A stretch of 64,000 bases of DNA from Chryseobacterium salipaludis (GTDB lineage: Bacteria > Bacteroidota > Bacteroidia > Flavobacteriales > Weeksellaceae). Positions within the stretch are counted from its first letter, which is position 1. The number at the start of each line of letters is the position of its first letter. Positions 51,294 through 60,813 of the stretch are shown here, piece after piece. The notes below the pieces were generated by a model. That model searched no databases, was not told where the DNA came from, and was given only the letters and a program-made list of their open reading frames with translations. Location of the stretch: NCBI RefSeq assembly GCF_022968825.1, contig NZ_JALHKS010000002.1, forward strand, positions 186,001 through 250,000. The letters run 5' to 3'. The translations under genes and the position numbers were made by a program.

Positions 51294-53816
51294 ATGGATC
51301 ACCAATTTTCCAATGGTTTGGACCAGGTTTTCAAACAAAGTAAAAATGAAGCCCGCCGCCTGCACAGCGAGTTCCTGAATACGGAACATTTCCTGCTTGG
51401 AATGATCAAGACTGAGAATTCTGCGCGCGAAATGATGAGCAGCCTTGGTGCGGACCTTACCCAGATAAAACGAAAAATAGAAACCATGTCGCTCACCGGC
51501 GTTAATCCTTATACCGGCGCCAGTGACAGAATTTCTTTTACAAAGATGGCCGATCAGGCCGTGAAACGTTCAGAGCTGGAGTGCCGCCAGTATCAGGGCA
51601 GTGAGATTAATACGGTACACCTGCTGCTGGGAATTCTGTATAAAACGGAAGACCCTGTTACCAGTATCCTGGGTTCCTACGACATCGATTATGAGAGCAT
51701 TTCCAAAGAGTATCAGAAGATTATGAAAAGCTCCGGCGAAACGCCCAAAATGAGTGCTTATGACGATGATGATGAACGCGAAGAATACGGACAGATGAGA
51801 AAGCCTACCGGCAGCCTCGGCAGTGGCAAAAGCAAAACACCCACACTCGATAACTTTGGACGTGACCTGACAGCACTTGCTCGCGACGGCAAACTGGATC
51901 CGGTTATCGGGCGTGAAAAAGAAATCGAAAGAGTTTCCCAGATTCTCTCCCGCCGCAAAAAGAACAATCCTTTGCTGATCGGTGAGCCGGGCGTAGGTAA
52001 ATCTGCTATTGCAGAAGGTCTGGCCTTGCGCATTCAGCAGAAAAAAGTATCGCGTGTGTTATATGGCAAACGTGTGATTACGCTTGATTTGGCCAGCCTT
52101 GTTGCAGGAACCAAATATCGTGGCCAGTTCGAAGAGCGCATGAAGGCGATCATGACGGAACTGGAAAAGAACCGCGACGTTATTCTTTTTATTGATGAGT
52201 TGCACACCATCGTGGGTGCCGGATCTTCTACCGGAAGCCTGGATGCCAGCAATATGTTCAAACCTGCCCTGGCGCGCGGAGAAATCCAATGCATCGGTGC
52301 AACTACTTTGGACGAATACCGTCAGTACATTGAGAAAGATGGCGCACTGGAACGTCGTTTCCAGAAGGTAATGGTAGAACCTACAACAGTAGAAGAAACC
52401 GTGCAGATCCTGAATCAGATTAAGGATAAATACGAAGACCACCATAATGTAACCTACACGGACGAAGCGATTCTGGCGTGTGTGAACTTAACTTCACGGT
52501 ATATCACCGATCGTTTCCTGCCGGACAAAGCCATCGATGCAATGGATGAGGCAGGTTCCCGCGTGTACATTAAAAACATGAAAGTGCCGACTGAAATCAT
52601 CGAGTTCGAAAAGAACATCGAAGAGATTAAGGAGCAAAAGCAGCGTGCTGTGAAAAAACAGGATTACCTGGAAGCTCGCAAGCTCAAGGATGAAGAAGAG
52701 CGTCTGCAAATGGAACTTACCCTGGCGCAGGAAGCCTGGGATAAAGATGTGAAGGAGAAAAAAGAAACCGTTACCGAAGAAAACGTAGCGGAAGTTGTTT
52801 CGATGATGAGCGGAATTCCGGTGACAAAAGTCGGTAAGAACGAACTCGATAAACTGTCACAAATGGACACTATGCTGAATGGCAAGGTGATTGGCCAGCA
52901 GGACGCAGTGAAAAAAGTGGTGAAAGCCATCCAAAGAAACCGCGCCGGCTTGAAAGATCCGAACCGCCCGATTGGAACGTTTATTTTCCTGGGGACTACC
53001 GGTGTTGGTAAAACCGAGTTAGCGAAAGTAATGGCGCGCGAACTGTTCGATTCCGATGAAGCCCTCATCCGTATTGACATGAGTGAATACATGGAAAAAT
53101 TCGCTGTTTCCCGACTGGTCGGAGCGCCTCCGGGATATGTGGGATATGAAGAAGGCGGACAATTAACCGAAGCTGTACGCAGAAAACCATACGCGGTGGT
53201 ACTGCTCGACGAGATTGAAAAAGCACACCCGGATGTATTTAATATCCTGCTGCAGGTTCTGGATGAAGGTTTTGTAACTGATTCACTGGGCCGAAAAATC
53301 GATTTCAGAAATACTATTATTATCCTGACCTCCAATATCGGTACGCGCGACCTGAAAGATTTCGGAGACGGCGTTGGATTCGGCACCACGGCAAGACAAA
53401 GTTCTACCGATGCACGTGCGCGCAGCACGATTGAAAACGCGTTGAAGAAAGCTTTTGCACCGGAGTTCCTGAACAGGATTGATGACATTGTCATCTTTAA
53501 TAATCTGGAAAAAGAAGATATTGCTAAGATCATCGACCTGGAGCTTAACAAGCTCTATAAGCGACTGGAAAAGCTGAACTATAAAGTGGAGCTTACTGAT
53601 GAAGCCAAGGAGTTCCTGGCAGAAAAAGGCTGGGATAAAGATTTTGGCGCACGACCGCTAAAACGTGCAATTCAAAAATATATAGAAGACCTGCTGGCTG
53701 AGATGTTAATTAATAAACATTTGACCGAAGGGGAAACGGTAACATTGAAGCTGAATGATGCCAAGGATGCGCTGGAAGGTATGAAGCAGGCAGAAAAAAC
53801 TGCTGCAGAATCTTAA
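51294..53816 (+). CDS. clpC: ATP-dependent Clp protease ATPase ClpC
   Basis: An 840-residue AAA+ unfoldase that feeds ClpP. The start at 51294 ([23 protein letters not shown]) is chosen; an earlier in-frame codon lies inside the promoter. Seen: N-terminal Clp_N repeats (about 1-150), first AAA domain with [13 protein letters not shown] near 226, a UVR-type coiled segment ([21 protein letters not shown] near 449) that marks ClpC rather than ClpB, second AAA domain with [13 protein letters not shown] near 564, and VGFG near 697, the ClpP-docking loop. Monocistronic, with a strong terminator. Confidence 0.96.
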   Translation: MDHQFSNGLDQVFKQSKNEARRLHSEFLNTEHFLLGMIKTENSAREMMSSLGADLTQIKRKIETMSLTGVNPYTGASDRISFTKMADQAVKRSELECRQYQGSEINTVHLLLGILYKTEDPVTSILGSYDIDYESISKEYQKIMKSSGETPKMSAYDDDDEREEYGQMRKPTGSLGSGKSKTPTLDNFGRDLTALARDGKLDPVIGREKEIERVSQILSRRKKNNPLLIGEPGVGKSAIAEGLALRIQQKKVSRVLYGKRVITLDLASLVAGTKYRGQFEERMKAIMTELEKNRDVILFIDELHTIVGAGSSTGSLDASNMFKPALARGEIQCIGATTLDEYRQYIEKDGALERRFQKVMVEPTTVEETVQILNQIKDKYEDHHNVTYTDEAILACVNLTSRYITDRFLPDKAIDAMDEAGSRVYIKNMKVPTEIIEFEKNIEEIKEQKQRAVKKQDYLEARKLKDEEERLQMELTLAQEAWDKDVKEKKETVTEENVAEVVSMMSGIPVTKVGKNELDKLSQMDTMLNGKVIGQQDAVKKVVKAIQRNRAGLKDPNRPIGTFIFLGTTGVGKTELAKVMARELFDSDEALIRIDMSEYMEKFAVSRLVGAPPGYVGYEEGGQLTEAVRRKPYAVVLLDEIEKAHPDVFNILLQVLDEGFVTDSLGRKIDFRNTIIILTSNIGTRDLKDFGDGVGFGTTARQSSTDARARSTIENALKKAFAPEFLNRIDDIVIFNNLEKEDIAKIIDLELNKLYKRLEKLNYKVELTDEAKEFLAEKGWDKDFGARPLKRAIQKYIEDLLAEMLINKHLTEGETVTLKLNDAKDALEGMKQAEKTAAES

Positions 53817-53838
53817 ATTAAAATTATTTCACACAATA

Positions 53839-53869
53839 AATCCCGGTCGTAGCAACGACCGGGATTTTT
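53839..53869 (+). terminator. Terminator of clpC
   Basis: A perfect 12-base stem (AATCCCGGTCGT with ACGACCGGGATT) closes an AGCA loop and is followed by TTTTTA, 22 bases after the stop codon. Confidence 0.95.
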
Positions 53870-53929
53870 ATTATTGCGTAGGGAAGTAAATTTCTCTTTA
53901 TTTTCCCCAAGCTTATTTACAGCGAATTT

Positions 53930-54433
53930 TTACTTAATCTCCACACAACCTACGCGTCCGCCTGCGTTTCCGGTTGGCTGGGATTGGAAATCGTCTTTAT
54001 CCGCGTGGATAATGAGCGACTTGCCCAGAATATTTTTCGTTTCATCGCTGCAGCCCAAGCACCATTTATCGGTTTTGAACGTCAGCCGGGCAGTGCCGTC
54101 TTTATCAGCCATTAAATTTCCGATGTCGCCCATGTGGTGCTCATCTTTCCCCCATTTGCCGTGCATTTCATGCGTAGGGTTCCAATGGCCACCAGCCGAT
54201 GAACCATCAGCAGAGGAGCAGTCGCCAAACTCATGGATGTGTACCGCATGAATTCCCGGCGTGAGTTTATAAGCATTTAAATCAAGGGAAACCATTTTAC
54301 CGGACTGCTTAAATTCAGCAGTGCCCTGAGTTTGGGTGCCGCTTTTGGCGTTGATAGCGTAATTCTTGGTGGTTGTACAGGAAACAGCGATGGCCGCTGC
54401 ACACAATACAGTAGAAAGCGTAGCGATTTTCAT
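53930..54433 (-). CDS. sodC: Cu/Zn superoxide dismutase, lipoprotein form
   Basis: A 167-residue secreted SodC that converts superoxide to peroxide and oxygen. Seen: a lipoprotein signal (AAIAVSC, Cys19), then the copper/zinc ligand motifs GIHAVHIHEFGDCSS near 59-73, GGHWNP near 80, HHMGDIGN near 98, and SLIIHADKDDF near 138, with Cys in FGDC and GRVGCVEI for the conserved disulfide. An extra Cys pair (KWCLGCSDE near 123) is a variation. Site: periplasm or membrane-anchored. It converges with clpC and is divergent from the TonB receptor. Confidence 0.93.
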   Translation of the reverse strand: MKIATLSTVLCAAAIAVSCTTTKNYAINAKSGTQTQGTAEFKQSGKMVSLDLNAYKLTPGIHAVHIHEFGDCSSADGSSAGGHWNPTHEMHGKWGKDEHHMGDIGNLMADKDGTARLTFKTDKWCLGCSDETKNILGKSLIIHADKDDFQSQPTGNAGGRVGCVEIK

Positions 54434-54561
54434 AAAGTTTATTTTTTATTGTTTTTAATGTGGCGTAATCTACGGTTCAGTTGCAGAAAAGCACCGTTTA
54501 GTGGATTATTTTTTCAGCAAATGTTATTCCGTAATAGCTTTACCGGTGTAAAATTACAATA

Positions 54562-56775
54562 ATGAAACTACAACTCCGCTTCTGTATTGGTCTGTTTTTA
54601 ATTCAAAGTGTCTTGTTACACGCCCAAACGCAAGTCAGCGGGACTGTTACTTTCCGCGGGAAACCCATTTCGGATGTTTCGGTTACTTTAAAAGACAGCT
54701 ATGACGGCAGCACCACCAATCAGGAAGGGTTTTATTCTTTAACAACAGAAGAAACCGGTCCGCACACGCTCGTTTTTTCGCATCCAAAATATACGAGTTA
54801 TGAAACCGCCGTCAACCTGAACGGACAACCGTTGAAAACAGATGCGCAACTTGCAGAGCAGTTCTCGGAAATTGATGCCGTTGTTATTTCCGCCGGCTCC
54901 ATTGAAGCTAGTGATCGCAACCGTGCGACGGTTTTATTGTCTCCGCTGGATATTTATACGACCGCCGGAGCCAACGGTCAGATTACAGCCGCACTGGAAA
55001 CTTTGCCCGGTGTGCAAAAGGTAGGCGATATGGCCGGCTTGTTTGTGCGTGGCGGCAGCGGCCGGGAAACCCGCTTCTATATGGATGATACGCTGGTGAA
55101 CACCTTTTTCGGCAACACGGTTCCCGGGCTGAAAGCGATGGACCGGCTTGATACTTCTTTGTTTAAAGGCAATGTCTTTTCCAGTGGTGGCTATTCCGCC
55201 GCGTACGGACAGGCACTTTCTTCCGTGCTGATTCTGGAAAGCATTGATATTCCGGATGAGAATGCGGCAAATCTCAGCATTTCACCTTTATTTATCAGTG
55301 GAGGCTATCAATATGTTAATCAAAACCAAAATACGTCTGCAGGAATAAATACTTCATATTCCAATTTAGGACTGATGACTGATTTGCTTTCTTTTAATAC
55401 TGATTTTAAAAAAGCGCCGGAAAGTATCGGCACCAAATTTAATTTCCATCATAAAACCAAAAGCGGCGGCATGTTTAAATATTACGGAAGCCTGGATGCG
55501 AACCGCGTTGGTGTACAGCGTGAAAGTCTGGAACCGGAAGCCGACACAGAACAAACTTTTCTGAAAGGTAAAAACACGTTTCACAGTTTATCCTTCCGGC
55601 AGAAAACCGGTGCGTGGTTACTGCAGGCAGGAGCGTCAGCAACCTATAATAAAAATGAAATTGATCAACTTTCTTTGCAGGCAGAAGAAAAAATAGCTGA
55701 GACTGAAATTATCAAGGCCGACACTTATTTTAATGTCCGCGCCACGGCAGAAAGAAAAATTAACCGAATATCCGCCGTGCGCGCCGGGATAGAATACAAT
55801 GACAGCCACGAAATCACCAGGCTTTCCTTCCTGCCGCAACCATTGCAATATGATGATCATCTGACGGCCGGTTTTGCCGAAACCGATCTGGCTTTCAGCA
55901 AGATCTTTTCAGTGAAAGCAGGAGTTCGCACCGAATACAGCGATTTGCTGAAGCGCTGGAATATCGCACCACGCCTGGCGGCCGCTTACCGTTTCTCAAA
56001 AAACCTTACGGCTTCCCTGGCCACCGGAATATATTATCAGACGTCTGAAATGCAGCTGGTCAGCACATATGTTCCTGATTATGAAGGAGCGACACATTAT
56101 GTATTTCAGCTGGAGCAAAATATCAGCGGGCGTAATCTGCGACTGGAAGGTTTTTATAAAAAATACGACCATCTTGTTCAGACAAAATTTTTAAATCACC
56201 AGGAAACGGCGGTGAATAATGACGGGAAAGGATATGCGGGCGGTGCCGAACTCTTTTGGCGCGACCGCAAAACGCTGCCGGGAATTGACTACTGGATTTC
56301 CTATTCTTACCTGGATTCCCGCCGAAACGACAGAGTGTATGACCGCATGCTCTTTCCGGACTTTGCAGCCGGCCATACGGCTTCTCTCGTGGCGAAGAAG
56401 TTTGTGACCCGATGGAAAACAGGATTTAATGTTTCCTATACCTACGCAACCGGACGACCGTATTATCATTTTCAACCGGACGCCACGGGAAGTTACATAC
56501 TGCAAAACCGCGGAACCACACCGTCCTACAGCGCCCTGAATATAAGCCTAAATTATTTGCCAAATCTGGGAAAAGCCGACCGGAAATCATTTATTGTTTT
56601 TGTTCTGGCACTAAATAATGTGCTCGGCGAAAAAAATGTGTACGGTTATCAGTTTTCCGGAGATGGGTTGCGAAGCCGGGCAGTAACACCAGCCAGCAAC
56701 AGTTTCATTTTTGTGGGAGCGTTCATCAGCTTTGGAACGGACCGCACAGAAGAAGCCATTAATAGCAACCTCTAA
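54562..56775 (+). CDS. TonB-dependent outer membrane receptor
   Basis: A 737-residue outer-membrane transporter. Seen: a signal peptide (about 1-22, ending LLHAQ), a carboxypeptidase-regulatory-like Ig domain (about 25-100; VSGTVTFRGKPISDVSVTL), a plug domain (about 115-225; LETLPGVQKVGDMAGLFVRGGSGRETRFYMDDTLV) and a 22-strand barrel with a C-terminal end of aromatic strands (SFIFVGAFISFG). The substrate is unknown; the shape is that of a siderophore or small-oligosaccharide receptor without a SusD partner. No regulator is adjacent. A 15-base tandem repeat array begins at its stop codon. Confidence 0.9.
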   Translation: MKLQLRFCIGLFLIQSVLLHAQTQVSGTVTFRGKPISDVSVTLKDSYDGSTTNQEGFYSLTTEETGPHTLVFSHPKYTSYETAVNLNGQPLKTDAQLAEQFSEIDAVVISAGSIEASDRNRATVLLSPLDIYTTAGANGQITAALETLPGVQKVGDMAGLFVRGGSGRETRFYMDDTLVNTFFGNTVPGLKAMDRLDTSLFKGNVFSSGGYSAAYGQALSSVLILESIDIPDENAANLSISPLFISGGYQYVNQNQNTSAGINTSYSNLGLMTDLLSFNTDFKKAPESIGTKFNFHHKTKSGGMFKYYGSLDANRVGVQRESLEPEADTEQTFLKGKNTFHSLSFRQKTGAWLLQAGASATYNKNEIDQLSLQAEEKIAETEIIKADTYFNVRATAERKINRISAVRAGIEYNDSHEITRLSFLPQPLQYDDHLTAGFAETDLAFSKIFSVKAGVRTEYSDLLKRWNIAPRLAAAYRFSKNLTASLATGIYYQTSEMQLVSTYVPDYEGATHYVFQLEQNISGRNLRLEGFYKKYDHLVQTKFLNHQETAVNNDGKGYAGGAELFWRDRKTLPGIDYWISYSYLDSRRNDRVYDRMLFPDFAAGHTASLVAKKFVTRWKTGFNVSYTYATGRPYYHFQPDATGSYILQNRGTTPSYSALNISLNYLPNLGKADRKSFIVFVLALNNVLGEKNVYGYQFSGDGLRSRAVTPASNSFIFVGAFISFGTDRTEEAINSNL

Positions 56776-56878
56776 TATCTATCATCTGAGTGTCTCCTAA
56801 CTAAATATCTATTATCTGAATATCTATTTTCTAAACATCTGTTCTCTAAATATCTATTCTCTAAATACGACTATCTTT
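56774..56878. repeat. 15-base tandem repeat array
   Basis: Seven adjacent 15-base units follow the consensus AATATCTATTNTCTA, starting at the TonB-receptor stop codon: for example 56804-56818, 56819-56833 and 56849-56863 differ at only one or two bases. The second and last units are the most diverged. The array fills most of the 135-base gap before the next gene. Confidence 0.85.
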
Positions 56879-56910
56879 AAACCCTCCAAATCACTTTTAA
56901 AATTATTATT

Positions 56911-57552
56911 ATGAAAAATTTATTGTTACTGTTTGTTTGTCTGTTGTCGCTTTCGTTAGCCGGACAAACTACTTACGAAAAGGCCATGACCGAAAAAATC
57001 GCGCAAATGGACAAAGCCAAAACGCCGGAAGAATTCACGGCTGCCAGCCATGCTTTTATCAGGATTGCCGAAAAAGAGAAAACGCAGTACCTGCCCTACT
57101 ATTACGCAGCACTCAGTACGGTGGCGCGCGGACGGGTCATGATGCGCAACGACGATTTTTCCACGATGGATGCGATCACAACCGAAGCGCAAAAGCAACT
57201 GGACAAAGCCATCGAGCTCAATAAAGACGACAGTGAATTATATGTGGTGCAAAAAATGATTCACGGCCTCAGAATGCTGGTGAACCCGCAGGAACGGTAC
57301 ATGACGGAAAGCAAGCTGGGCTTGCAGGCACTGGCAAAAGCGGAACAACTGTCGCCGGAAAATCCACGGATTACGCTGCTGCGTGCAGAAGACATGTATT
57401 TCACGCCGGCGCAGTTCGGCGGTGATAAGGAAAAAGCCGTTCAGCTGTTCCAAAAAGCGCTGGCGCAGTATGACCGATTTAAACCCGCCACCCCACTCCA
57501 CCCGAACTGGGGAAAAGAAGAAGCTGTTTATTTCATCAATCAAAAACCTTAA
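56911..57552 (+). CDS. Secreted TPR-like protein
   Basis: A 213-residue protein with a signal peptide (MKNLLLLFVCLLSLSLAGQ) and an all-helical mature part. Alternating helix patterns (EKIAQMDKAKTPEEF, KQLDKAIELNKDDSELYVV, AVQLFQKALAQYDRF) suggest degenerate TPR repeats. I do not recognise a named family. It follows the TonB receptor and its 15-base array, and ends at a strong bidirectional terminator. Confidence 0.75.
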   Translation: MKNLLLLFVCLLSLSLAGQTTYEKAMTEKIAQMDKAKTPEEFTAASHAFIRIAEKEKTQYLPYYYAALSTVARGRVMMRNDDFSTMDAITTEAQKQLDKAIELNKDDSELYVVQKMIHGLRMLVNPQERYMTESKLGLQALAKAEQLSPENPRITLLRAEDMYFTPAQFGGDKEKAVQLFQKALAQYDRFKPATPLHPNWGKEEAVYFINQKP

Positions 57553-57555
57553 GCA

Positions 57556-57593
57556 AAACTGCCGCAGCTGAAGCTGCGGCAGTTTATTTTTTT
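57556..57593. terminator. Bidirectional terminator
   Basis: A perfect 13-base stem (AAACTGCCGCAGC with GCTGCGGCAGTTT) around a TGAA loop, with T-rich and A-rich flanks on the two sides, between converging genes at 57552 and 57592. Confidence 0.9.
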
Positions 57594-58119
57594 ATAAGCC
57601 GAACACAACGCCCACACTCGGCACAAAACCGCTGCTGAAGACGGATTTATCTTTATCATACAACACATTGTACATCCCGCCAATCTGGAGGTAGGCACGG
57701 TCGCCGATGCGCTGCATAAAGCCAGCACCCAGATACAATGCCGTTTCATCCCCCGAATATTTCAGATTGTTTACTTTGTTTTTCTGATTAAAAAAGTATT
57801 CCTGAAATAGAGCGCTCAGGTAAAAATTGCGGCCGATATACTGATTCAGGAAAGGGCCGACACCCACCGTTGTTGCTGAATAATACCTGGAGTTGGTCCA
57901 GGTGAAATTACCGGCCAGTCCGGCTTCCGTACTTTCAGTGAGTTTGTATCCTACGCGCGGTGAGAGGTACACCGACGTAGCACTTCCACTGCCAAAAGAA
58001 CCGCCAAGACCGGCCGAACCGCCAAAGGTCCAGCGCGAATCTGATGCTACTGCAGAAGTGAATTGTGCCTGCAATGAAACCGAAAGGATCACAAATAGGA
58101 AAAAAGCTGCCTTTTTCAT
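57592..58119 (-). CDS. Small outer membrane beta-barrel protein
   Basis: A 175-residue protein with a signal peptide (about 1-19, ending LQAQF) and eight or so amphipathic strands (for example WTFGGSAGLGGSFGSGSATSVYLSPRVGYKL, then YLQIGGMYNVLY), ending VGVVFGL. This is the shape of OmpW/OmpA-type eight-strand barrels (outer membrane beta-barrel family). Ligand or role unknown. It appears monocistronic, divergent from mnmA with a 296-base gap that holds the parS-like site and hairpin element. Confidence 0.8.
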   Translation of the reverse strand: MKKAAFFLFVILSVSLQAQFTSAVASDSRWTFGGSAGLGGSFGSGSATSVYLSPRVGYKLTESTEAGLAGNFTWTNSRYYSATTVGVGPFLNQYIGRNFYLSALFQEYFFNQKNKVNNLKYSGDETALYLGAGFMQRIGDRAYLQIGGMYNVLYDKDKSVFSSGFVPSVGVVFGL

Positions 58120-58178
58120 GGGGTGAGATATTTCAGATAAAAGTACAGCTTTTTAAAATCATGAGTGAATCTGGAAAA

Positions 58179-58194
58179 ATTTTCACGTGAAACA
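58179..58194. promoter_or_regulatory. parS-like palindrome
   Basis: The 16 bases ATTTTCACGTGAAACA match 14 of 16 positions of the canonical parS TGTTNCACGTGAAACA (the N counts as a match); only the first two differ. The central TTTCACGTGAAA is a perfect 12-base palindrome. It lies in the intergenic region upstream of mnmA. ParB binding is inferred from the motif alone. Confidence 0.55.
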
Positions 58195-58200
58195 ATGTCC

Positions 58201-58327
58201 AGAAACTTCCCTAATAGCCCCGATTGAACGGCCTGTCTGAGCTCTGCCGCGCCGGCGCCAGCCGGCGCGGCAAGCGAGTAGTGAAAGCGGGACCGCACGT
58301 GAACGAATAATCCCAACTGCCTGCTCC
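58201..58327. repeat. Intergenic hairpin element, copy B
   Basis: This element shares landmarks with 42795-42919 (CCCTAATAGCCCCGATTGAA at its start, AAAGCGGGAC, and CCTGCTCC at its end). Its centre is a perfect 12-base GC-only-flanked hairpin (TGCCGCGCCGGC at 58245-58256 and GCCGGCGCGGCA at 58261-58272, GCCA loop). There is no T-run, so a terminator is unlikely. Confidence 0.5.
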
Positions 58328-58351
58328 AAAAGAATTTTGTGATTATTGTTG

Positions 58352-58359
58352 TAAATTTG
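58352..58359 (+). promoter_or_regulatory. -7 promoter box of mnmA
   Basis: TAAATTTG fits TAnnTTTG, 56 bases before the ATG at 58416. A -33 TTTG at the right distance is not clear. Confidence 0.5.
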
Positions 58360-58415
58360 CAACCCTCTGGGGGCGCGTGATTATTTGTGTCTCAGAGGAG
58401 TAAACAAATTTGGTT

Positions 58416-59603
58416 ATGAAAATTGTAGTTGGCCTTTCCGGCGGTGTGGATTCCAGTGTGGCAGCGTATCTGCTCCAGCAGCAGGGGCATGAAGTGGTGG
58501 CGCTTTTTATGCGTAACTGGAATGATGCTTCGGTGACGCTGGAAGATGAATGTCCGTGGATTGAAGACAGCAATGATGCACTGATGGTCGCGAAAAAACT
58601 CGGCATTCCGTTTCAGGTGATTGATATGAGCGAGCTCTACAAGGAAAAGATTGTGGATTATATGTTCGCCGAATATGAAAAGGGCCGCACGCCGAATCCG
58701 GACGTGCTATGTAACCGCGAAGTGAAGTTTGATGTATTCCTGAAAACAGCATTGGCGCTGGGCGCTGATAAGGTGGCGACTGGCCATTATGCGCGGGTTG
58801 ATTCGACTACGGACGAAAACGGAAAGGAAATTTTCCATTTGCAGGCCGGCAAAGACCAGAACAAAGACCAGTCGTATTTTTTGTGCCAGCTGAGTCAGGA
58901 GCAACTTTCAAAGGCTTTATTTCCGATAGGCGAACTCACCAAACCGGAAGTGCGCGAGATTGCGCGGGAAATGGGCCTGGTGACCGCTGACAAGAAAGAT
59001 TCACAGGGACTGTGCTTCATCGGGAAAGTGAGTTTACCCACTTTTTTGCAGCAACAACTGGAGCCGAAGGAAGGTGATATTGTGGAAATTTTTAAAGATT
59101 TTCCCGGTTTCCAGCAGCCGCTGCCGGAATTTTCGACGAAGGAAGAGGAGCTGGAATATTTATCACGAAAGATAAATTACAATAAAAACGTCGGCAAAGT
59201 CATCGGCCGGCATCCGGGCGCGCATTATTTCACCATCGGGCAGAGCAAAGGGCTGGGAATTGGCGGTCATGCGGAATCATGTTTCATTATTTCGCGGGAT
59301 ATGGAAAGCAACACGCTGTTCGTGGGCGAGGGCAAAAATTTCCCGGGCTTGTTCAGCAGGGTGATTCGTATTGCACCGGAGGATGTTCACTGGGTTCGCG
59401 AAGACCTGCGTCTGGAAGAGGGTGGGCAGTTAGAAGTACAGGCGCGTATTCGTTATCGTCAGCCTTTGGAGCGGGCCACTTTGCATCAGTTTGCCAGCGG
59501 TTTGTATCTGGAATTCGAGCAGCCGCAATCTGCGGTGGCGGAGGGCCAGTTTGCGGCGTGGTATCGTGGTGAGGAGCTGCTGGGGAGCGGGGTGATTGGG
59601 TGA
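58416..59603 (+). CDS. mnmA: tRNA-specific 2-thiouridylase MnmA
   Basis: A 395-residue enzyme that thiolates U34 of Glu, Gln and Lys tRNAs using ATP and persulfide sulfur. The start at 58416 ([15 protein letters not shown]) matches the family; a TTG two codons upstream is not needed. Seen: the PP-loop [13 protein letters not shown] near 8, FMRNW near 33, catalytic Cys in [12 protein letters not shown] near 98, the partner Cys in [10 protein letters not shown] near 201, and [13 protein letters not shown] near 270. The sulfur relay partner SufE-like protein is encoded elsewhere in the window (41388). Confidence 0.95.
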   Translation: MKIVVGLSGGVDSSVAAYLLQQQGHEVVALFMRNWNDASVTLEDECPWIEDSNDALMVAKKLGIPFQVIDMSELYKEKIVDYMFAEYEKGRTPNPDVLCNREVKFDVFLKTALALGADKVATGHYARVDSTTDENGKEIFHLQAGKDQNKDQSYFLCQLSQEQLSKALFPIGELTKPEVREIAREMGLVTADKKDSQGLCFIGKVSLPTFLQQQLEPKEGDIVEIFKDFPGFQQPLPEFSTKEEELEYLSRKINYNKNVGKVIGRHPGAHYFTIGQSKGLGIGGHAESCFIISRDMESNTLFVGEGKNFPGLFSRVIRIAPEDVHWVREDLRLEEGGQLEVQARIRYRQPLERATLHQFASGLYLEFEQPQSAVAEGQFAAWYRGEELLGSGVIG

Positions 59604-59695
59604 GGGAACTTTTACCCTACCACTAAGTAAGAGCACTACAACATCGGCGAAATCAGCCGTGTATTTCTAAAAGTAGAATCCAGTCCATAGGCAAA

Positions 59696-60442
59696 TCAGG
59701 CGCTGAGCCAGTCTTTAAAATCTTTTACGCGCTCGCGGCTGACGGTAATTTCAGTTTCGGGCTGAAAACGGAGATGTACTTTGTACACGGGCGAAGTATG
59801 AATGTTTTCAATAAAATCTGAATTGATGATAAACTGCCGGCTTACCCGGTAAAAGCAGCGGCTGTCCAGCGAGTCCTGTAGTTCATCGAGCGTGAAATCG
59901 GTTGGGTACGCGCGGTCTGCAGTTTGCAGATACACTATTTTATTTTCCGTCCAGAAGCAGGCAATTTCCGTGGTTGGGATAATTTTCAGGTTGTACCCTA
60001 CTTTCACTAAAATTCTGGAGAGCACCGGCTTACTTTCCCGGATCAAATGCTTCAGGCCTTTCTGTGCCGGAAAATTTTCAGGTAAAAAAGACTTAAACTT
60101 TTCAATGGACTGCGCCAGTTCTTCTGGCACAATGGGTTTCAGCAAATAATCCACCGAGTTCAGTTTAAACGCCCGTAGCGTGTACTGGTCGAACGCCGTG
60201 GTATAAATAATAAAACTCCGGACGGGAATTTGCTCGAAAATGTCAAACGACAGACCGTCGCCCAGCACAATATCAGAAAATATCAGGTCCGGTGCTTCAT
60301 TTTGCTGCAGCCAGGCAATTCCCTCTTCTACCGAATGAAGAGTTGCTACCAATGTGAGATCAGGAAAAGAAGCCAGCAGCCGCTGCAATTTGCGGGCTGC
60401 CGGTTTTTCATCTTCTATGATAATGGTCGAAATAGTTATCAA
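59696..60442 (-). CDS. LytTR response regulator
   Basis: A 248-residue response regulator: receiver (about 1-120; IIIEDEKPAARKLQRLL near 7, acceptor Asp in PDLIFSDIVLGDGLSFDIFE near 55, KPIVPEEL near 104) and a LytTR DNA-binding domain (about 140-248; IIPTTEIACFWTENKIVYLQT near 156-176, then LDEELQ-type strand and FYRVSRQFIINSDFIENI). It pairs with the LytS-type kinase at 60814-62124, from which it is separated by the free 2TM gene. Targets unknown; such pairs in Bacteroidota often control cell-surface genes. Confidence 0.92.
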   Translation of the reverse strand: MITISTIIIEDEKPAARKLQRLLASFPDLTLVATLHSVEEGIAWLQQNEAPDLIFSDIVLGDGLSFDIFEQIPVRSFIIYTTAFDQYTLRAFKLNSVDYLLKPIVPEELAQSIEKFKSFLPENFPAQKGLKHLIRESKPVLSRILVKVGYNLKIIPTTEIACFWTENKIVYLQTADRAYPTDFTLDELQDSLDSRCFYRVSRQFIINSDFIENIHTSPVYKVHLRFQPETEITVSRERVKDFKDWLSA

Positions 60443-60514
60443 GCCTCAGTAATATAAATTAAAACTACATAAATTATGGCAAATGCGCTTTCCTTAACGT
60501 AAGCCAATAGAATT

Positions 60515-60808
60515 TTACTTTCTGTTTTTATCCATCAGTTCGCGGATTTTTCTTTGTTCCCAATCTGCGCCGAAAAGCAGGCCTGGCAGAAACACCGAAG
60601 CGCCGTGAGCAGCCAGTCCCACACCCCACAAAATGGCCGTCCAATAAGCATTAATGCTGGAAAAATCTGCACCGGAGCGGTTATTCGCCAGCAGTAGGCC
60701 GGCATTAATTACTACATAGACAAGCGCATGGATGTAAAACCCTTTGATTTCTTTCACCCGCTTTTGTGCCATCAGGTATTCCTGTTCGTGTTGGTTGAAG
60801 TGTTCCAT
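60515..60808 (-). CDS. 2TM domain protein
   Basis: A 97-residue protein with the 2TM domain layout: a charged start, RVKEIKGFYIHALVYVVINAGLLLANN near 16-42 (first helix), a short loop, AILWGVGLAAHGASVFLPGLLFG near 57-79 (second helix), then WEQRKIRELMDKN. It aligns by eye with the C-terminal end of the adjacent kinase (RVRELKSFYSNLISYCL and WEEKQIEKILNQN). It lies five bases after the kinase stop codon, so the two are co-transcribed. Confidence 0.9.
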   Translation of the reverse strand: MEHFNQHEQEYLMAQKRVKEIKGFYIHALVYVVINAGLLLANNRSGADFSSINAYWTAILWGVGLAAHGASVFLPGLLFGADWEQRKIRELMDKNRK

Positions 60809-60813
60809 GGTAT

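Noticed and set aside
56774..56878. Short repeats that could suggest a CRISPR array
   Set aside because: Units are contiguous with no spacers, only 15 bases long and without palindromic ends. No cas gene is nearby. It is a simple tandem array.
58245..58272. GC-rich hairpin considered as a rho-independent terminator
   Set aside because: No T-run follows on either strand, and it lies between divergent genes where a terminator is not expected.
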